A stretch of DNA of 64,000 bases from Icerya purchasi (lineage: Eukaryota > Arthropoda > Insecta > Hemiptera > Monophlebidae). Below are positions 11,801-26,600 of the stretch, piece after piece (positions within the stretch are counted from its first letter, which is position 1; the number at the start of each line of letters is the position of its first letter). A program made the translations under genes and the position numbers. The notes under the pieces are model-generated. The model saw only the letters and a program-made list of their open reading frames with translations. It did not search any database and was not told the origin of the DNA. Location: NCBI GenBank assembly GCA_039619475.1, contig CM077115.1, forward strand, positions 510,714,815 to 510,778,814, in the 5' to 3' direction.

Positions 11801-14608
11801 GAAACTCAAAAAACACGAAACCTTTAAAATCCAATAAGAACATAATCTTTCTTTGATAAATTTCTTTTTTCAGTGCCGTTTGTAGCGGACCATTACTCCA
11901 GAATTTACCACTTGCACATCATATTGTTATAAATGATCGACTTCTCACTACTAGTTATCAATCGCTTTAAACAAGATTGTTTTTCTCACATTTAATGAAC
12001 ATATAGTAGAGGTTAATACATGCAATCAAATAAACTTCTTTGAGTTCATGAGTAGGCTAAATGTTGAGCTTGGTTTTGTATTATAGTTTTTTTCGTTGTT
12101 CGTGAGTGTTTCACGTTTCCACAGTTTCTCGTTGTCCACTTCCATTATAGTAAATAAATAATTGATTTAAACAAATTAGCCCAGAAATGTTTTTCTATTT
12201 CTGTGTTAATTGTGTTTTACAAATTCACAAAATTATACAGAATGTATAGAAGTAATGAACTGCAAACGTATGTTTTTTTCAATTTACAAATCATGTTTAT
12301 ATTTCGTTGCATGCGATTCATATCATTTGCTACTTTTTTCTTTTTTTGCATTTTTGTCTGCCTTATTTAATAACGAAATATTCCTATAAATGATCCGAAG
12401 TCAATATTATGTGAATATTTTAAAAGTAGTGTAATATTTCAAAAGTAATATCTTTCAACGAGGCACGATTCCCTGATGAAAACAATAATAGAAGGAGAAA
12501 TATACGAAAAACAACCCGTAGGAAGACCTCGTTATAAATATATGACATAGATTTTGAAGGATCTAGAGTGTAGTAGCTATGCAGAATTAAAGAGACTGGC
12601 AGAAAGAAGAAAAGAATGGCGTGATGTTACAAAACAATTCTCGGATTGATGACAAATGATGATGATGATGAATATCTTCCGAAAGTTAAATATTTAGCCG
12701 ACGTATATTTTCATAAATGAATGATTTAAACTCATCAGTACACAAATTTGGCTATACATTTAGAATAAATATCCTGAGTGATAAGACTATAAAAATTGTT
12801 GCTTCCACTTGAAACAACTTATTTGGCTGAAAGTGGATTTTAAGCAGTGACTGCTACGAAAAATAAATTTAAAAATTCATATATAAAATTGAAACAGCTG
12901 TACCTCAGGGAAGTGCACTTGGTCCTCTCTCGTATTTATTGTTTACTTATGATATGCCAAAAACAGATGACGCACTACTAGCAACCTTCGCCGACGACAT
13001 GAAAATCATGGCAACGCACGAGAACCCAGAAAAGTCCACAGAAAATTGATGAGATGTGTTAAATAATAAAATCATTGATTGGCTTAATAAATGGAAAATA
13101 ATAATAAATAAATGAAAATAAAAGTAACCACATTATTTTTACAAAGAGAAAAATTGTACGTAACAAATATCATGTATGTATAAATAACAAACAAATACAA
13201 ACATATTCATCCGTAAAATATCTTGGAGTACACCTAGAGATGAAACACTTACGTGGCTTCATCATATCAAGACAAAAATAACAGAACTAAATTTGAAAAC
13301 GAGACAACTTAATTGGTTGCTTGGACTGCGTTCCCAATTACATATTTCAAATAAAATATTGCTATACCACATGGTATACTAAAACCGATACGGTTTTACG
13401 CAGCTGAATTATGGTGATGGGCTTCCAAAAGTAGTTGGAACATTTTTTTTACATACTTATTTTATAAATAACAATACGTTTTTCACTAATATTCATACTA
13501 TTAAAAATTTCCATCATTTTGATTTATATATTAATAATTTGCATAAATGAACTACCCCCCGTATATGAACATTAATAAAAATTACAAATGTGTTATTAAT
13601 TATACTCGTAATAAAACGTTTTTCCTTAAGATATTAATGATCTACCTCTAAAAATATGGAGCATACTTTTTTCTTTTAAAGATAAGAATACCCTAAAAAA
13701 TCATCAATATTTTTTTAAATTTTTGATTTTTTCCCGATTTTTGTGTATTTATAATAACTACTTCAGTTCCCATGGGGGAAGGGGGGTTAACCCTCAAAAC
13801 CTCCCCCGTGGACACGGCCTTGCTAAGCATGATGTTTCGTGTGCTGGAGATTCCGTATGTAGGACTATAATTTATATTTACATAATACTAAATTGAAAAC
13901 AAAGAAATCCGATTTTTTGCGGCTCAAAGAAGGAGAGATACTTACGTGATTTTATGCGCTTTTTTGAACTTTTCGCCAACATCGAACGTTTCGTTAAAGA
14001 AATGAAATACGATTTCGTTTCCAACAAACAGCTTTCTTTCCAACCATATATATATATCACATACCCAGAAAAACAAATATTTTTTTTCAGAAATGTCGAG
14101 TTTTCAGCGCCCCGGGAGACTGATTTGTAAGATGGAAACCCAGATGTTCCAAACCAGAGAAATATACGGGGATGCGCATATTTTTAACCTTGTTCAAAAT
14201 TTTTAGCTATAATACTCGCGCCGCAAGAGGGGGGGTAAACTTCATTTTTCGCACTTTTTTGAACTTTTCTGCAATTTTTGTAAGTTTCGTTAAAGAAATT
14301 AAATACGGTTTTGTTCCTAACAAATAGCGATCTTTCTATTAATATATCACACGTCCGGGGAAAAAAAAACATTTTGTGTTTAGAATTGAGATTATGCAGC
14401 TGACCGCGCACAATGCTTGCTACTCGAATCTCGATACCCGCGCACGCACACCCACACACAAACACACACACACACGTATATAATGGAAAGAGACAGAGAG
14501 AAAGAGAAAGAGAGCGAAGGTCGCCTGGAAGACCCATAACGTATTTTCCTTAAGTGACGATTTCTGCCGGTTTACTCCTACCGCAAGCCGCGTTAAAGAA
14601 CTTCGTTC

Positions 14609-14644
<36 letters not shown>

Positions 14645-17600
14645 TATACCCGACGAACATATAACCCCTTCACCTTTTTGGAAGTCGGTAAAAATACACA
14701 GTGGAGGATAAATGCTGTACGACATGGAGCCTTTAAAATCACGATAAATATTGAATACTAGTTTAAACTGAATTTTGATTTTGTTCTCCGGTCACTAACT
14801 TTTTCCCTCGGTTGAATATTAAGATTTACCCAAACTACAAACTCTGTTCTTTTAGCGAGTTTATTCGGTGTTTATTTAGAATAATCTCTTACTCATTGAT
14901 TAATAGTAATTTTAAAAAGTACGTTTAAAAAAAGACGAGAATGAAAATAATTCACTATTATGGTCTCATCTTTACAAGCGATATTTTTATACTTGTGAAT
15001 TAGTCTTTTGTTCTATTCGATAGATAGGAAATGCGAAAATCAGAACCATAATGAAAAAACACGTGTTATTACAGAAACGAAGAGCGGCTCGCGTGGAGTT
15101 TTATCGCAGTTAATAGAGAAGGTAAGTGTTACTTTTGCAAAGTTCTAAGATTCGAATTATTTTCGAAAAGATTAAAGGAATTTATGAAGTGAAATGTCTT
15201 ATTAAATTTGAAAAAAGTGTAATAACGCCATTTTTATTACGCTCATTCGATAGGTGCGTAAATCCCCAGTAACGGATGTTTTAAAAGAAAGAAGCAAATC
15301 GGAAGATCGAACAAAAGAATGTGGGGAGTGTCGTGAACTGTTACGTCAGAAAAGTGTCAACGTTATGGGTGAGATATAGAAAAATTCCCAGTACATATAA
15401 TTAACACGGTGTATTTATTTATTTATTTTTTATTTTTAAAATAATTAACGCTGCCGTTTTATTAAAGCGAACCTTATATTTTTATAATTAAACCAAGTAT
15501 TAATTGAAAACGTTATCTTTTATCGTAAATAGCTTTGTCTAATTACTGTAATCGTATCCTAGTGGGAGCAAGAAGATAGTAGATACAAGACTCTTCATTG
15601 CTCAATCGAGCTACAATATCGGGAAGAGTAACTCTTCCTTTGCGGCACCGGGCGCGCTATAGTCACCTCTTTCAAGTATCCGAATACAAGCAAATGCCAA
15701 AAATGTCTTGATCTTCCCCATTAATATGGACGTCGTGGGGTAATTACTTTTTTCGATTCGGAATGTCAGAAACTTAAATGGTCTAAATTGCCTCACTCGT
15801 TCGGTTAAATTGTTCGAGATGTATTTAAATTTGCTGTTTTCAGTTGATTTATCTGTAATTATTTTATAACGTTTTCATCGTTGCCTAATGTTCGTTTTTC
15901 ACCAATGAAGAACTACGAATATCGATAGAATTTTACGTTTCATTAAACGGTAAAGCCACTGTGAAGCCGATTAGATTTTGTTTTCAACACGATACTTTTT
16001 TGCTAGGTTGTAGTTAGTAAAACGGATGATGCAAAAGTACAATATGTCAAATATGTAACGCAGTATGTACATACATATATGTATGTGTATATTGTTAATT
16101 ACTAAAGAAAACCTGTTATATATTTATACCTCAATATGTACATTTCTAATATTAAGTAACGAAAATTAACTGTCTAATAATTAATTAAACGGAAATTTAA
16201 CCCGAATAACTTAAAATCGGCGAATTACCGGCTTTTCAAAATTGAATAATTCACATCTCGGAGCGTTTATTCACTTTCGTTAAAGATTCGATCATGGTTC
16301 AGAGACTTCTCGCTGGTATGGCGTTATACAACTTCGATACCAATCGAAAATAAACAATTAGTACTCTTTGTTTCTTCTGCTGCTTATGGTTTTTAGTTAC
16401 TGGGACCCCGATATCGGTACTATTTATTTCCTTACGTTCGTTACGCGTTTGTCGTTTTAGTTTCACCTAAAGGAACGACATAGGTAATTTGTGGCTGGGG
16501 GTCTAAATAAAAAAAAAACTTCTGTTCGGTGGTACCGAAAGGTGGGGAAATTTTTATTAAATAATAAAAGTGATCTAATTGTTTACTTTCCGGCCACTAT
16601 AACAATTATTAATTGTTTTATTAATTGAAATTGTGCGAATTTTCATGACGAAGATAAGATAATTTTTTTTTTTTTTTTTTTTTTTTTGGCTAAGCGCTTT
16701 TTCTTCAGATCGATACTTAAAGATAATTCCGGTTTGTGTAATACTCTGTGCTTATCTAAAAGGTTTCATCCAAAATTCTGTCTGCTTGTTTTTCTGTATC
16801 TTCTGCTCTCTGAATCATCGCTTTTTTTATCTGTCTATGCAAACTTCCCCTTAACATTTCTTTCTTTAACTTACTGCGCCGCTTCATTATTATGATCATT
16901 ATTTCATTTTCGTTTTAGACATCCGTTGCTTACATTTTCGCTTTTCTCTACATCATGATCCTAACAGTTTTTCTTTGAATGTTTTTTTTTCCTTTTTTTG
17001 AACAGTCTACTTATTGATCGAAAATCTTACTGATTATCCTAACTTTGCCTCTTGCACTTATCCCGACTTCTTTCATAATTATTTATATTGGATCGCATTA
17101 TATTATAGATAATTTGTAATACGCTACTAACTGGTAAAAATTCCGTGTATTATGCCAAAAAAAAAAAAAAAAAAGAATGGAGGGGAGGGTTGCAAAATTT
17201 AAAAAAACCCTAGACGCAAATCTGAAGACTACTTATTAAAAATTTAAATGTGAAAAACTTAGAAAATTCATCGAAAAAAACCAAACGTGTTTAGCAGAAC
17301 TTCCGTGTTGTTAATTAGCAAGCGATATATAAGATTTCCGAATCCGTACTAAAGTCGATTATTACACAGCGCAACACACATTGTGGTGCCTGCTGTTTTT
17401 GAACTGTAAGTAATTTTTGGGTGTAGTATCGAAAACAACTGTTAGATTTAGTCTACCAGATCTAGTTTTTGAGATACGCTATATTGACCTCTTTTAGAAC
17501 AAAATCATTTTTTTGTTAACTCATATACATTTCAGCTACTAAATATTAGTATTTACTACATGGTCTCATTAAAAACAACGGATACAAAGTAAGGAATTTA

Positions 17601-20600
17601 TTTCACAAAGGAGATAAACATAACAATCATGGCTTATCACTTGAAATTGTCTTTTATACGATTTTCTAGCATGCAATTTAGTATAACATTCTTGCTGCAG
17701 ACTCCAACAGTAGTCGGCCAGCATATGGGTATCCCATCTTCCTTGATATCGTTCTTCCATCGTTCTAATGTCCTGATGAAATCTTTCCTGCTGTTCTTCA
17801 CTATAATCACCTAAGTTTTGTGGGACTCGATCTAAGTGGTTGTGGAGGTAGTGAAGACTGTCATATTACACAGTCGAGAACATTAAAGTTAGAAAACATA
17901 GTTTCTACTAATTTTGTATAATTTTCTGCTTTATGATTGCCAAGAAAATTTTGCACAACTTCAACAAATGATCACCAAGCATTAGATTCAACCTCGCTCA
18001 TTGATGCGGTAAATTGTGCATTTTTTATAAGCTGTATCTGAGGACCATCGAATATGCATGCTTTCAGTTTTTCCATGCTAATCCCAGGAAATTTACGTAT
18101 GAAGTACTCAAAGCAAAGTCCATCTCGGTTTAACGCCTTCGTAAATTGCTTCAAAAGTCCTAACGTGATATGCAAAGGTGAAAATATGATTTTCTCTCTT
18201 GAAACTAAAGATTCGTTGATTACGTTTTTTAGGGGCCAATTTTTGCTAACCCAATGCTGATCCTTAGCTCAGCTATCCTAAAGACGTAAAAAGCAAGGAT
18301 ATTTTGTGTTTCCACTTAGCTGTCCAAGAAGGAAGTTTTTGCCATTTTTAAATCGACACAAATCACCCACTGATGTTCTTCATATTTAAATTTTTTTCAA
18401 GACTTATTGTTTCGTATTTCTCTTTCAAAATGGTAAAATGACCAATAATAGGTATCGCTCCATATTTGTTACAGTCATTCAAAAGAACACATTTTAAACT
18501 ACATTTTGAGCTATCGTTAAAAAAAGCACCATTCGTCTGATGTGTATTCCGATAAACCCATTGCTTCTAAGAGTCTTTTTATATCATTACAGAATACCAG
18601 GTTATTTTCTTGAGGGAAAAATGGCAGTAGATCCTGTTTCTCTTTTACGATAAAATCTAATGTTAGTACCCGGTTTAAGCAGATTTTTTTCTTTTAATCT
18701 GGAGGCGAGTAATTCTGAAAACTATTTTAAAAGGTTCAAGTCTCTATTGATATCGTTCAGTTCTTGTTGATCGAAGCGTTGAGGCTTGTCTGCATCTGCT
18801 TCAAAATCATTATCGCTGTCCGATTGCACATTACCACCTTCATCAAACACCGATGGTTCCATTTCGTTTACCGAAAGTTGTCTAGGCAGACTATTAAATA
18901 ATGGAATGGAGATTTCATGCAAATGCGATACCGGCTTCTTTGCTGAATTAAGATCGGGATATGTCCATTTGTGTCTGTGGTTCCGAGAAACGCCTTTGAT
19001 ATTTACCATACAAAAATAACAGTCATCATAATGGTGGTTCCTCGGTTCCCTCCAAACCATTGCTACTCGAAACTTTAGGCATTTTCCCTTTCCAATTGTC
19101 CACTGTCGCCAATGTTCAACGCATGTTTTACACACTAAATATGGAGTCCGAGCTTTATTTTAGTTTTCCACGTAAACGGCGAAATAAGCAAGATAACACC
19201 ATTTCACAAAGGTAGAAATCGGTTTTCTGCTTTCTTTTAAAGTGTATTCGCCACACAGATAACAAAAAACGTAAAAGCACAACTGCAATTACGCAAACTT
19301 AATTGTAAACTGAACCGGATACAGCAGATTCCAGGTAATATATATCGGCGGGTATGAGAGAATGGGGGCTAGGCTGGTATAAAAGGTCTAAGTTATACGG
19401 TTATCGGCAATTTTTATTGTCTAATATAATCTAGTTTTAGGTACTACGTTTCCGTTTTGGCCTATAGATGTACCCACCCCATTATTTCACTATTTGTGCC
19501 TTTTATAAAAATGAAAATTAATTAACCTGTATCTCGAAAACTAGAGCTGCTACAAAAAACAAGCTAGGTATTCTTAAATTCAGCTCATCAAATATATCCA
19601 AAATCAGTTCTAAGTTAAAAAAATTTGTTGCCCTGTGTTATTTATGTTGCCATTCTAACAATTAATTTAAAGCTGCTACCAGGAAACTAAACATAGACTC
19701 GAACCAGAACCGGTTGGCTCGCACCTACATAGTCGACACCACAAGTTAAAGTCGCCGATCATTAATAATAATAATGACTAGTTAATTACATTTAATTTTA
19801 TAAATGTAAAGTTTAATGTTTTAAATGATTTAGAATAAAATATAACGTACGTTTTACTGTAAACTATTAGATGTACCTAGTTCATTTGCAAATATAACGT
19901 CACGGTCTGCAAATCTCTTTATTTATCTCTTCTTTTTCCAATGCATACATTTATTTCCCAGCAAGGGTGTCGCTAGCCGATGGGTCGGGGGGGGGGGGGG
20001 GGGGGTAAGATGATAGAAAAAGGACATGAGTTATAGGAAAAATAAAATTTATAAGTTGTAAAGGCTTAATATTTTATTAAACAAGAATAAAATCTTAATT
20101 AAAACATAATTTTCGTAGGTTTCTGACAAATTGTTCATGATTACGCGCCTATGAATACTCATCATGGACAGTTGATTAAAAACTTTCAAGGCTCCAGGGG
20201 GTGGCAGCTGCCCCCTGCCCCCCGCTGGCGACGCTCATGTTTCTCAGCAATTCCTTAAAGACGTAAATTTAAGATTTCATTAATTTCAATGGTTTCTCGA
20301 GTGTTTAATGTAAAACTGATTTCATAATTAATCGCGCACGTATTAAATGCACACCTCATTTTCAAGAAACGCCTCCCGGACACATAACTGTGCAGAATCT
20401 GTGCTTAATGTTGTGTTCCGCCGTTCAGATAATTAACCGGTTGTTATACTTAGGATTTATTTAAGTGTTTTTTGTATTTGATTTTCAAAAGTGGCTAACT
20501 AATTTTGAATCTTATAGAACTTTTTACTTCCATTTGTTATTTACTTTATCCTATCGTTTAACGAAAGTTTTTATTACGCTGCTCAAATGAAAAACGACCT

Positions 20601-23600
20601 TATTCTTTAAAAATATAAAATATAACGTTTCGAACGGTATTTTTTGAAAAATACCAAATAATCGTATTCATTTGAAGTATCGAATATTTTTACAGATGGG
20701 AATGTGGGTCGTAGCAGAGGACGAAGAGTATCCAATTTGTACCATAGTTTTGGCGGGTACAGAAATCGTATTATGAAAAGTTCATCCACTGAATGTCAGG
20801 TATAAATATACATACATATATATATAGATATATATATATATAGATATATAATTTATCATCATAATTATCATATATTCCCACTTCTTGTATACGTGCTGTT
20901 TCTATGTGTGTTCATGCTAGAGATGTGAAATCAGACCAATCATATTGAATTTTGTTTGATGAGTTTTGGTGAATACTTTTCGCAATATTTTCTTTTGTGT
21001 GAATCCCGAATTATATGTTATTGGTTTCGTCTTTTACTTTTTCACTACCTAATGTCTTTTATTTTCGCGATCGTTATTTTTAGAATATAGCCCGATTTTC
21101 TTGAGATCATTCATGGCAGAATCTTTCAATTGCGGGCGTCTACAGGATTTTTTTTTTTCTGCTAAAATATCATAGAGCATCTCTTCTATGACCCTTCATT
21201 CTTAATGTATATTTTATCATACAATTCTGCGTGACAAATGTTTCGAAGAAACTGCACTTCGACAGTTTAAGTATTTCTTCATTAGGTACTGGAATTTTTT
21301 CACGTTATCTGAAGAAGAACTTTTTATAACATTTTTTACTGACGTTAATTTTTGTAGAAGTTTTTCGGTAACTGCTAAAGTTTCCCTGAGGAAGTAAAAC
21401 TGTTTTATGAACCTGTTTCGGTGATGTTCGTTAAATTTTCATTTTGTAATATTCGCTCCGGTAGTCCATCATAAGTTGCTGGCGCGTGCTTAATTGCACA
21501 GTTAATTGCATCGTCTAGCGACGTATGTCTTCGTTTACGTTACTTCCGCGATATTTGAAACGATTTGTGATTTTCAGATTTGCTCCTTATATGCTGAAAT
21601 TGGATGTATCGTATTCGTCTGTAGAACTTCCATTCTCATATAGTTAAAATTAACAGCTTAAAGTCTTCGTAGTTGGCTTGTAAGATTTTCGACGAGTTGA
21701 TTAATTCATTGGCACGTTTGCCAATCGAAATATCATCCGCATATTGTTGGATTGCCAGTAAAAATGTTTTGTTATTAGATTTTACTTAGTCAGATCATAC
21801 AGACTGTCATCGAATCTAATGTGCATTCTTCGTCTAATGTACGCTGTCTAAAAAAAATAATACTACCTTGATCAAGAAGTTTCAGGAATTTGTTCAGAAA
21901 ATTAAAAGTACCTGTTTATTTATCAAAACTAATTTTGTCCCTTTCAAAGTACTCTCTACTGACTGCAACACACTTATGCCAGCGGTTGATCCGATCCCAG
22001 AAACATTTGTTATACTCGATTTTCTGTATGGCTATCAGAGCCGTCTTCGATTTTTCTATTATCTTCTCTCGGCTGCTGAAACGCGCTCCCCGGAGCGGTT
22101 TCTTGATTTGTCGAACAGGAAGAAGTCGCAGAAAACTAATACAGGCGAATTCAGTAGCTGTTGAAACAGTATTCGTTCTGTTCTTTGCCAACAAATCACG
22201 AATAGTGACGACATTGTGCGACGATGCGTTATTGACGTGCAAAATCCAGGAATTGTTTGCCCATCAATCCGGACTTTTCTGGTGAATTGTTTCACGAAAA
22301 CTTCTCTTAACGTCCGAATAATAATCCTTGTTGACTATCTGATGTTCTGGTGAGAATTCATGGTGCACAACGCCGTTGTAATCAATAAAAACCGTAAGCA
22401 TCACTTTCTTTTTCGACTGAAAACGACGTAGTTTTTTCGATCTGGGCTCATTTAGCGTACGCCATTCACTCGCTCGATGTCTGGATTGCATGTCATACTC
22501 ATACACCGACACCTCGTCGCGTCTGATGAATGTTGGGTCGGATTTGGACTGGGAAATCATATCTTTCGTGATGTTAATGCGGTCCCTTTTTTGCATTAAA
22601 TTAAAGATCTTTTGGTACCAGCTTTGCAGCAACACGCCTCAAGCCCAAATCGTTAATCAAAATATCTTGGACGGATCCATAAGCGATATTCATGTCCTCT
22701 ACCAGCTCTTTAATGGTCAATTTGCGATTTTCGGCCAACATTTCTTTGATTTTATCGATGTTTTTATCGGGTTTTGATATCGATGGCCTACCACTACGTT
22801 CGTCATCTTCAACGGACTCACAACCATTTCTAAAGCGTTCATGCCACAAATAAACATTTGTTTTCAATAGAGTATGGTTGTCGAAACACTTCTCTAACAT
22901 TTCCAACGTTTTCGTTCCGTTCAATCCGTTTTTAATACAAAATTTAATACAAACTTGTTGATGTAAAGTTAATTCCATTTTTAAAATCGTAAAAAATCGA
23001 AAACACGCGCAAAACAGATGTATTCAAAACGGCATAACTTTTACAGATGTCAAGCTGACACTTGGCGGTGATGTCCGCAGATCAAACCGTACGAACCTGT
23101 GTGATGGGCTATTGGATTTTATTAAATGTCGTATGATAGAAGCTTTTTGAGTAAAAGAAAAGTTTTAAAAGTTTCTATATTATTCGTATCGCGAGACGAT
23201 TCATGGTACCAGAAATCAAATTTAATCTTAAAGGTAAAACGCTAACAGTTAGACCCAGTAAAACCAGCGAAAGAGAACTCTAACATTGACTTTGCGAATT
23301 GAGACTTGTCTCAACATAATAAAAAAACGTAATAAGATATATATATATATATGTGACGATCGCTGAGAAAAGGTACATAGTGCGTCAAAAATGCGATTTA
23401 ACAACGGTTTCGGACACTTGAAAGCATGCCCTTTAACATGAAATAGGTCAACCTGATGTGAAAACAAATTTTTTCCTCCTATAAATCGTAATTCTATGTT
23501 TAAAATTGCCACCTTAAACTGTATTCTAATGCGAAACTTTAAACACGTTTTTTTCGAAAACTTGTTTTCTGACACTGTGTACCTTCTCTCAGCGACCGTC

Positions 23601-26600
23601 ACATATATATTACTTACAACGTAATTCTTAAATGTCCCAAAAAAATGTCTCAATTTTATGCAACGTTTGTTATATTTTATAGGATTTTTGTAATTGTTAT
23701 TTTAAAAATGTCACAATTTTATGTAACGAAATATGTAACGAAAAAATGTCTTAATTTTATGTAATGAAAATTAAATGTTAGAATAGGATTTTTGTGATTA
23801 TGTTATTCTTTGTGTTGATGCCAGTAAGAATTACGTTGTAAATTTTGATCATTTTGTACAAAGTTTAGAAGAGAAAGAGACTGAAAATAAATCCAGATGG
23901 GTCAAGGGGCATAGTCCCTTGCGAGGCCAAAATGGCCGAGTTATTTACATATATATGCATATATGTATATATATAGGTAACACTATATAATTATTAGTGG
24001 GTAATCAAAATTTCGGCTACCTGCAAGTTTGCCTTTCAGGAGTATCCTGTTACACACTATTTCTCGATAGTTATCAGAAATTTTAGAATAAAAGAAAGGG
24101 AGATAGCGATTTCATATAAATTTTAATTAGTATAGTCAATGTTAACGGTAAGTTCACTGAAATACATTGTATGAATATTATTAAAATAATATTGAGTTCA
24201 TTAAACAAACGTACTTGTATGATTTTTTATTTTTAGGACCGTGGCCGAATTGAAAAATCTCCCGAGCTTTCTTGTCACTATGTGCAACCAAAGTCGGATA
24301 AGTTTGCAGAATTTATTCTGCAGCAACATGCTCGTTCTGCAGATAAAACAAAAGATGTAAATCAAAAACTACAGGACATTCAGACGAATAAAGGTTTCTG
24401 ATTTCTTAAAAATAATAAATATGCTTTCGTATTCGTTTTTGTATTCTTAGAATAGCGATCAATAATTGCTGGAAGCGCGTTGGTCGTTGTTTACTACTGT
24501 TCACGGACGTAGCGAAACATTTCATAAGGAGGTGGTTCAGACTAAAAAAAAAAAAAAAAAAAAAAAGAAACCTTTTCAAAGAAATGTCTTTGCAAGTGAT
24601 TTGGTAGGACCTAGCATATGACAAACAAGGAAATCTAGAATTAAAAAATGTATATATAATTTATGAATTTACATATTTTTAATGTATTTATTTGAATTCG
24701 TTAAAACATACTGTGTTTGCGTTTCCGCACTAACACCTCCGTGATTTCACTGGAACTGAGCTTTGTCGCTAGATCACGATGAACACTCATTAAAGCAAGA
24801 CCAGTTAGTCGTTCGTTGCCCATTTTGTTTTGTAAATAGGTTTTTAATCTTTTTAGATTCGAAAAAGACCTTTCGGAAATCCCAGTCGATACTGGAAATG
24901 TGACCAAAATGATGATAAGTTTTTTATCACGCATTGGTCGAGAGCATCTAGAGCAGTGGTGGTCGGTTTCTCCGCTGCAGATTGCCATACTTCATATTCA
25001 TTTGAAAACTCCTTCGCATCACTTTTGACCAAAAAAATATTTGCAGTTTCGCACAGACATTCTATGGTATTCGATCTGTCTTTCCTTGAAACGGTCATCC
25101 AGTTCCCTGAGCATATTAACCTATTAAAACAATCAGCCTTATCAGTCTTACGAACTGTAAATAGTGCATCGCAAAACCAGGCGGTTTTTATATGAAGAGA
25201 AGAGCAAAAAGTGCTGTTATCCGGAGCCTGAGAAAATAATCTTTCAACAGCAATAATCTGTCTTAGTATTATCTACTCACTGTCTGCGAATGAATATACT
25301 GCAGGATTTTATAATATGTGTTTCTTTATTTGTTTTCGGCGGAGGGGGAAGGTTCAGGTTTGAAGTTATTATTAGTCAATATAAATAAGTTATATCCGGA
25401 GATTTAACAGCAATTCTTTGAATTTGGAAAAATTAAAAAAAAATATTAATGCGTTCCTTATAGCCAGATTTTTGTCTCTTTGTAGCAATTAGGGGAGGGG
25501 GGTTAGACCCCCTAAACTTCTCCGTTTACTATGTCCATGCTACTGTTAAATAACGATCGGTGTAAAAAATATTTTTCTCTCGGCTCGATTATGTGAGGTG
25601 TTTAAACCTTTTCTGTCCGCTTGTTTAGCTGTTTAAATCGTTATCAATGTACAATTACATTTTAGAATAATAATTTCGGCGCTGACTATTTAGGGTATGC
25701 GGACTTTGCTGTCCTTTTCTTTCTTCTTTGGTATCCATCGGCAGAGAATATTGGTTTGACGCTTGTTTTTTAATATAAAGAACATAAAGGAGGCTAGAAC
25801 GAAAACCGAAATGAAAAAAGACGTTAAAAGGAAGGAACGAATGACGAGTCATATCGAAATAATTAAAAACCAAAAAAGAGCGTTGCAGAAAAGAGAGAAA
25901 AATGAAAGAATAACGGTTACCAGCACAAAGGACGGCGAATACAGAGGTCCTGGGAATGAGTATAAGGGCGAGAAATGAGACATGAAAAATTTACGAAGCT
26001 GTGACCGAGGTGTAGGAGAAGAATAAATTATAACGATGAAAGTGAAAGCTAAACCCAGAAAAACGAGGAAAAGGAAAAATTCAAATGAACGCATCTTACT
26101 TTTATAATTTGATAACTAATTTGTGGCTGTTTTTTTTTTTTTTTTTTTTTTTTTGTATCTTACAGACAGCCTATTCAAAATAATATTTCATTGTACCATA
26201 TGGCATGTGTAAAAAAAGTTGACTGGGACGATTTTAATAAAGCGAGAATCGGAAAGTGTCGAGTAAACCCGAAAAATTATTTTAATCGAGAATAATTGGG
26301 AACTGGCCGTAGCGAATATACGTATGTATATAAGCGTCACATTAATTTACGTTTCTTCGTGAAATAGCTGATGTTAAGCGTCATCGGAAGGAAGCAAGTT
26401 AGGAAAGGATCATTGAGGTCGGTAATTTCGACTCATGGTCGGGAGCAAACTTGAAAAAAAATTTTATCTAGTGAGCCGCATGTTCCTCCATTTCTTCCTC
26501 CTTAAAGGGAGGAGTTGTTCGTGTGAAAAAAATTCGATTTTGACATCGATCAAGTTAAGATGACGATGTTTAAATTCGTGTTCAGCCAGCTACCGTGATG

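Noticed and set aside
25760..26100. Purine-rich open frames
   Set aside because: Open on both strands because of skewed composition; no domain visible.
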